The position numbers and the translations under genes were made by a program. This document shows, piece after piece, positions 58,736 through 64,000 of a stretch of 64,000 nucleotides of DNA (position 1 is its first letter; each line of letters starts with the position of its first letter). The notes below the pieces were generated by a model. The model was not told the origin of the DNA and made no database searches. It worked only from the letters and a program-made list of their open reading frames with translations. Source of the stretch: Sipunculus nudus (taxonomy: Eukaryota > Annelida > Sipuncula > Golfingiida > Sipunculidae). The stretch spans positions 22,886,901-22,950,900 of the forward strand of contig CM049317.1 of the NCBI GenBank assembly GCA_026874595.1, written 5' to 3'.

Positions 58736-60182
58736 TAATGAACCATTAAGACTATGCCACACAAAAGTATTAAAGAGAGCTTTCTGCACGAGTTGAAATT
58801 ATATGTGGGCAGGTGTGTCACCTTTATTGTCCAAATTTATAGCTGGCATGACTGACATGTGATGTTACCATCGGGTTTGTGAATAGTGTCACAAAATATT
58901 CTTTATTTTTCTTAACTCCCCAAAAAACAACAAAACTATGAATATAACTTTCCTGATGCAGTTATTCAGAATAATAGAGTAGGCGCTCTCTCACTGCTTG
59001 CTAGTTTAAAATTCTATCGGTTTAAATAATTGTAAACATGTTCATTGATTTAACATCTCTCGCCAAGCACCAACAAATTCAGTTGACATTCAAGGGAACC
59101 TACAACATTTACATAAGTTCTACTCGGTAATGGTACCTCTGTGTTCAGACATTATCGAGACGATGGCTTCTGTGCAATTGCATATTTAATTTAAGTGGTT
59201 TCCTGTAACCTGGATTCCTGTTTTCGTTCCAATAAAGTTAATGTAGAATCGTCAAAGTTTCGTTTGTAATTTTATACCCAATATAAGTCATATATGCAGA
59301 ATATGTACCTGGGCACCACAATTATTCGTGGTCCAAGATAAAAACCAAAAAAGCAGAAAGTATGTTATAGAAAGTAAAAACCAAATCTATTATTAATTAC
59401 CCATATGATTCCACAGTTAGATCTTTATCTGAGGAGTTATAAACAAAACTACAAAATTAGACCTAAACTATCAGAAATTACCTAATCAGAAATACAAACA
59501 GCTCAAAAAACAGCACAAACTGCCCGATTGCAGACAATATGAAGTATTTATTATGTCGTGAATGCCTGGTCACCAAAACGGTTAACACGCCTTTAGACAT
59601 ACGGAAGACTGAAGGTAGCACACGTGTAATAAAAATGAAGAAGGAAGTCGAAAGTACCGACGAACACCTCGAAATAAGCCTGCCACCCACTCACCCTGGG
59701 TCAGGATGAAGCATCTGCTGCCTGAAGGCTTTCGGTAGGTGTTTCGTTTGGTTTTACAAAAGTACCTGTGCTTGAGGGTGTTGTCCTTCCAGTCCCATAA
59801 GGATAAATAAAATAAAACTCTTGTTTATGATTATATCAGAGAGAGCTTGCTCAGCATATGGAGTCCCGGGCAGACTAAAAGTTTATTGACCACAATGTAT
59901 ATAACTCAGCAGCTTCTGCCAAGAGCTTCCATTGAATAAAAATTTCTGTATTTTACTAAAAAAAACATGGTTACACAAATTTTATATTGCATCCCTATTA
60001 TTTCGCTTTATTTCGTCAATTTATGTATTACGGTAATGAAAAGTTCTGTGACCCTCCAAAAGTGTTTCTGTTCCCTAACCCTAGGTTAATATTTCATATA
60101 CTCATTTAAAGACTTTGGCCACAAACATTTTTGTCTACAGAATGAGTCGTAAAGGGGACTCGTTCCGCCTCTTCATTGTCGC

Positions 60183-60244
<62 letters not shown>

Positions 60245-61157
60245 CATTTATATTAAAAAAAATCAAATATAGGACCATATCCCGATTCGCATGCTGTTGT
60301 CACTGCTCTCTCAGTAACTGTTCATCATTATTATACATATATTTGATTATATTTATTTAATTTATTATATTTATACTTCGTGCAATGCCTCCTGTTATTC
60401 GGATACACCTGCTGCGAGTAAAGTGTAAATATTTCCAACCATCGGCTTGAAAACGGGTTTTACAAGGGCAAGTATTATTCTAAAAAGTAAGACTTTTATG
60501 AATGAGTTGTCTTTGGAAAGACATCATTTTCTTTACTAAAATTATATGTGAAAAGCATTATATCCATTCAGTAAGGATTGTTTAGAGGAGATTTATTCAT
60601 CTAAATTTGGATTAAACAAAGAAATAAGATACTTATTAAGAGGCCAATAAATGAATTTTCTGTTAAGAAAAGAAAATTTAACCGTTAGGTTATATATACT
60701 TAATTGAAATGCTCTAATATTTTTTAGCAGCTTCTTGCTTATGTTATAAAAACATACAGATTTCTACGCAAAACTTAAGTGCCCTGAATAATGTTGCTTA
60801 GAAAAGATATATGGCAAATAAGAATAGAAAGGTAGTAAATATTAAACCCATATTCAGATGTATTTTATAAACACAAAACTGTGCTTGCGTTGGGTACAGA
60901 AAGTATGTACCTCTCCGTTCTGTAGTTATTATGGAAAATACCCTTAATGCCAAATTGTGACTTCAAAATATAGAACCGGGTATATAAGTAATTGCCTTAG
61001 TTTTGTTCGCGTTGTTTTCCAACTGAGCTTTAAACTGTAATCAGTGCAAAGGAATACATATATTAGAAAGAATATCGGAATGTTTGGAGTTATTGCGGTG
61101 GCCATAATTATAATGCGTTGCCGTATATGGAAAGTTTAATTATACACTATGTTCTAG
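58736..61157. other. Noncoding stretch, no gene seen
   Basis: This is AT-rich spacer with an (AT)n tract at 60188-60242. The minus-strand frame 59478-59690 shows no recognisable domain. No clear copy of the A/C promoter block was found before pseudogene D. Confidence 0.5.
60188..60242. repeat. (AT)n microsatellite
   Basis: About 54 bp of AT dinucleotides. Confidence 0.95.
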
Positions 61158-62471
61158 GTTTTTGACGCCATGGACAAAAAGATGATTACACTTCTAGCAT
61201 ATTCCCTGTTTATCTCTCATAGTCATTCCAGTACCATGTGCGAGGAAGAAGGTGGTCTGCAAATATGAGTGTTGGTTGAACTCATGACCTCTCTTTTACC
61301 GTCAGATAAATGTGGAGACCCAAACAAAATGCAGTCTGTCAAAGCCGTGGTTTACATCGTTGACCAAATACATAGAGACAAAAGTCTACTTCCTAATTCC
61401 AACCTTATGCTATTTTGGATTATTGTGACAAACCCAACACATTCCTTGTACGTGCAATGCAGTTTCTGCCACACGAAAAAGAAAATGTTATAATTCCACA
61501 AGTCCTTCAAAATATTTCAATTTCATCGCCGTTGTTTGAGTGAGCTTAAGTTAAACAATAATGCTGGTTAGTCCTCTGGTTGCTTAGTTTGACATTCCAT
61601 TTGTCAGTGCTATGGCAACGCTAGGGGGACTTAAGGGATAAAGAGAAATATCCGTATTTCCTTTATCTGTTTCCCCCAGATCAATACCGAGCAGCCGCCA
61701 TGACAGCGATTCCTAAAACGTTAAACTAGACACATATTGCAGTCATATATAACAGGGATGCGTACGGAGAGAGTGGTTTCAAAAAATTGCACGCCTTGGG
61801 AGAGAAATTGGTATCTGCATCCCATTTTCCCATGAAATAGCAAAAGCATTACAGTGACACTCACTCAATACAAACACGTATTGAACTCGCTATTAAAATT
61901 CCTCAAGGTGAAAGCTGTTATCATGGTCACAGATAGAGAAGAGACACGAAACGTCTTAAGGGTTGCACAGGACAAAGCCATCGGCCATTGACTTATTTGG
62001 ATGGGGGGTACAGGTTTTGACCGAACGCTTATAGTGGCCTGGAGAATATTTTTCTCGGAAGTATTATTTTTCAGTGGACAAACCTAAATATCATCCTTTC
62101 AAGCGATATTTCGAGTCCCTGAAACCAGTTTATAAACTTAGGAACCATTGTGTACCGTAAGTAGTTGCAAGGTATTTTTGGATCTGACTGGAACAATATT
62201 GCTTGCCAAGAGTTGTATCCTATTATTACACAGGCTGATGTATATTACTTTTCAACCATTTCCCACTTAACAATGGATGCGGTTTATGGAGGGCTCCATA
62301 ATCATCTAAAGCAATCGGGCACCTTATAAATTTAGAATAATATCCGATGGAGCATCCACAGTACGTCAGTTTATTCCAAGATGCTAGTTGTAAAGTTTCG
62401 AGGTATCACGGGAAATATTTCCTTTCGACAGGAGCGGAAATGTACAGAAAGGATATAAAAAACAATTGAGT
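61158..62471 (+). pseudogene. Class C GPCR pseudogene D, truncated and divergent
   Basis: The acceptor TATGTTCTAG ends at 61157 and ATG is at 61170, giving a signal-peptide-like start (MDKKMITLLAYSLFISHSHS). The Gly codon of the GVL motif is TGA at 61266. After that, LLPSDKCG and VVYIVDQIHRDKSLLPNS are clear, then repeated frameshifts follow. Later landmarks include RDKEKYPYFL (near 61635), DQYRAAAMTAI, DAYGESGF (near 61756), ITQADVYYFS (near 62225), and ISFDRSGNVQKGY ending near 62455. Homology stops at the end of the Venus-flytrap domain. The cysteine domain and membrane segments are missing. It is more diverged from A and C than they are from each other, so it represents an older paralog. 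Confidence 0.88.
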
Positions 62472-63010
62472 TGCCAGTTTATTCTCCAGCAACTTTGTCT
62501 CTTGCATTATACGTGTTCCACCTCTGTGTGCTCCTTCCTCCTCAACAAGTAGATTTAGAAGGTCTACGTACTCTACGTACTACAATTACCTTGCTGGGTT
62601 AGTAGGTGGTGGCGCTGGTGTGGTAAATTTCATCTTGGTTATTCTGCGTAGGTAATTGTGGTGGCCCCTATCTAATGTGTATATACGCTTCTTACCCGGG
62701 GGGGGGGTGTCATTTATACAACCTTTTTAGCGACGCTCCGACCATCATTTACCATCTTATTTAAAAACTATTTTATTCGATATATCTTATTTAGCTGCAC
62801 ATAAATGACATAGTCTGCTAATGGCAAACGACGAATCGGGTGAGCGCTTGTGCGTGACTACTAATTTACAAATTACCCCCCATCCCCACCCACCCCGCCC
62901 CCGTCGCTTATTGAACTTGCCTGTATATATACGTTGACCAGCGTTTCAATGGTGCTTTCCAATATATCAACATACCGGGACCGCATTTCATTAAACATTC
63001 CGTATATCTA
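62472..63010. other. Noncoding stretch, no gene seen
   Basis: Sequence unrelated to the receptor begins here. It contains a short G-run (62698-62707) and a C-rich patch near 62876-62902. Confidence 0.5.
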
Positions 63011-63170
63011 GGGCCTAACAGTCGATGAGTAAAACGCTCGGCTATCTCTGCTGATGGCCTGGGTTCGATCCACGGCGTGGCTATGAGACTGGGTTGTTGT
63101 TGTTGCCCGTCAAAGGCCAGTGGTTTTAATGGGTTTTCCCGGCGCCACCTGAGACATAGCAAGAACCTTT
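63011..63170 (+). mobile_element. tRNA-derived SINE (second family)
   Basis: The A-box-like region GTCGATGAGTAAAACGCTCG and the B-box GGGTTCGATCCACG (near 63060) are followed by GCGTGGCTATGAGACTGGGT.GTTG, CAAAGGCCAGTGGTTTTAAT and TTTTCCCGGCGCCAC. The post-B-box body resembles the SINE-like phrase at 15795-15885 and 39106-39190 (GCGTG.CTGTGAGAATGGGC.GTTGTC...GGTGGTAATTTTCCGGGTCAC), so these are probably one family. Confidence 0.65.
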
Positions 63171-64000
63171 TATAATACTCATTTATTCCATAAATCTAAA
63201 ACAAATAAATGAGTTTTACAAAATCGAAATATTTAGGCATTATAACAAATGTTTTATACTTAGCATTTAAAATCTTAATTTAAAATGAAGTCCAATTTAA
63301 GGTTCTTTTCAATTATTTCTTCAACTATTGAAATGATACAAAGATAGGTTGGTTGAAGTATGTCTGACAGGTCATGTTTTATTATGTAGTCATTGTTGTC
63401 TACTTGAACCCGTTAGTGTATATGACCTTCTTACTGAATGCAGATACTCCAGAGTAGATCTTTTTTATACGGAGCTAACTGCTTCAGATCTCAAACAAAC
63501 GTACACATGTCTCCCCTATTTATTAAGGCTCCTCAAGAGGGAGCATTGAATACTTTCTCATTTCTCTTGATTTAATTTGCCATCTCAAATAAGACTGACA
63601 ATGTGTTTAAGCTGAAATTAGATCACAATATTAGCCCTAGACACAGATTAACACATGATATTTATTTTTTTAATTGACCTATTTCCCAATAGCTCATCCA
63701 ACATTTTTGCTCAGTTTGGGAGTCTTCCCGAGAGAGGCTCCTTGCTTGTTTCGTGACAGAATATATCTAGTATTTTATGTCGGCTTTGATAATTATCTAT
63801 CTCTCTTACTCTCCCTATGATTTGTTAATGCAAGTATTCAACACTACAATAGTGTCCACACTGGTGTCAGAAACGCTGCTGGCCTCTCCAAAGGCACGGG
63901 TATTTAGTCCTAAATAATAATTTAAGGACTAATCACTAATGGCCTTTATCTGGCTTGTATACCAATGTCTCCAGTTATAACGCCGTCTAGCTTGATAAGA
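63171..64000. other. Noncoding stretch, no gene seen
   Basis: This is AT-rich sequence. The frame at 63349-63549 (66 codons) has no recognisable domain. Confidence 0.5.

Overview
This is an AT-rich, repeat-dense animal nuclear window with no bacterial, phage or organelle features. GT-AG introns, tRNA-derived SINEs, LINE remnants, MITEs, a solo LTR and long (AT)n/(G)n tracts all point to a metazoan. The only real genes are class C GPCRs of the metabotropic-glutamate-receptor type, present as a lineage-specific tandem family. This and the repeat style suggest a lophotrochozoan, most likely a mollusc (possibly a bivalve). The species cannot be named from the sequence.

Layout. 1-22 kb holds no recognisable gene. 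It contains a TA-flanked MITE (2462-2890), an hAT-like element (8133-9060), SINEs (3.7, 14.3 and 14.8 kb), a mosaic repeat block (15.25-17.8 kb) whose second copy is at 37.4-41.0 kb, and a ~118-bp tandem repeat at 20.3 kb. 22-31 kb holds the edges of a gutted receptor copy (copy 0), then intact receptor gene A (CDS 25234-27264 + 27488-28024, 855 aa). 31-46 kb is a transposon-rich spacer: a minus-strand LINE endonuclease fragment, repeats built on the palindrome GGTGGCGCCACC, a foldback element, a minisatellite, and a decayed plus-strand LINE split by a solo LTR with a perfect 5-bp target-site duplication. 46.2-50.9 kb holds receptor pseudogene B. 51.3-58.7 kb holds intact receptor gene C (CDS 52312-54336 + 54555-55091, 853 aa). 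61.16-62.47 kb holds a more divergent truncated receptor pseudogene D.

The receptor units are segmental duplicates: flanks, promoter, a 5' noncoding exon, both introns and the 3' flank can all be followed between A (24.14-31.05 kb) and C (51.34-58.73 kb), and partly in 0 and B. Each intact gene encodes a signal peptide, a Venus-flytrap domain, a nine-cysteine domain and seven membrane segments. The residues that hold an amino acid backbone in mGluRs are mostly kept, but those that hold the glutamate side chain are not. These are therefore probably amino-acid-type chemoreceptors or orphan receptors rather than glutamate receptors. Two intact and three broken copies in 40 kb fit birth-and-death evolution of a sensory-type receptor family. 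All alignments were made by eye.
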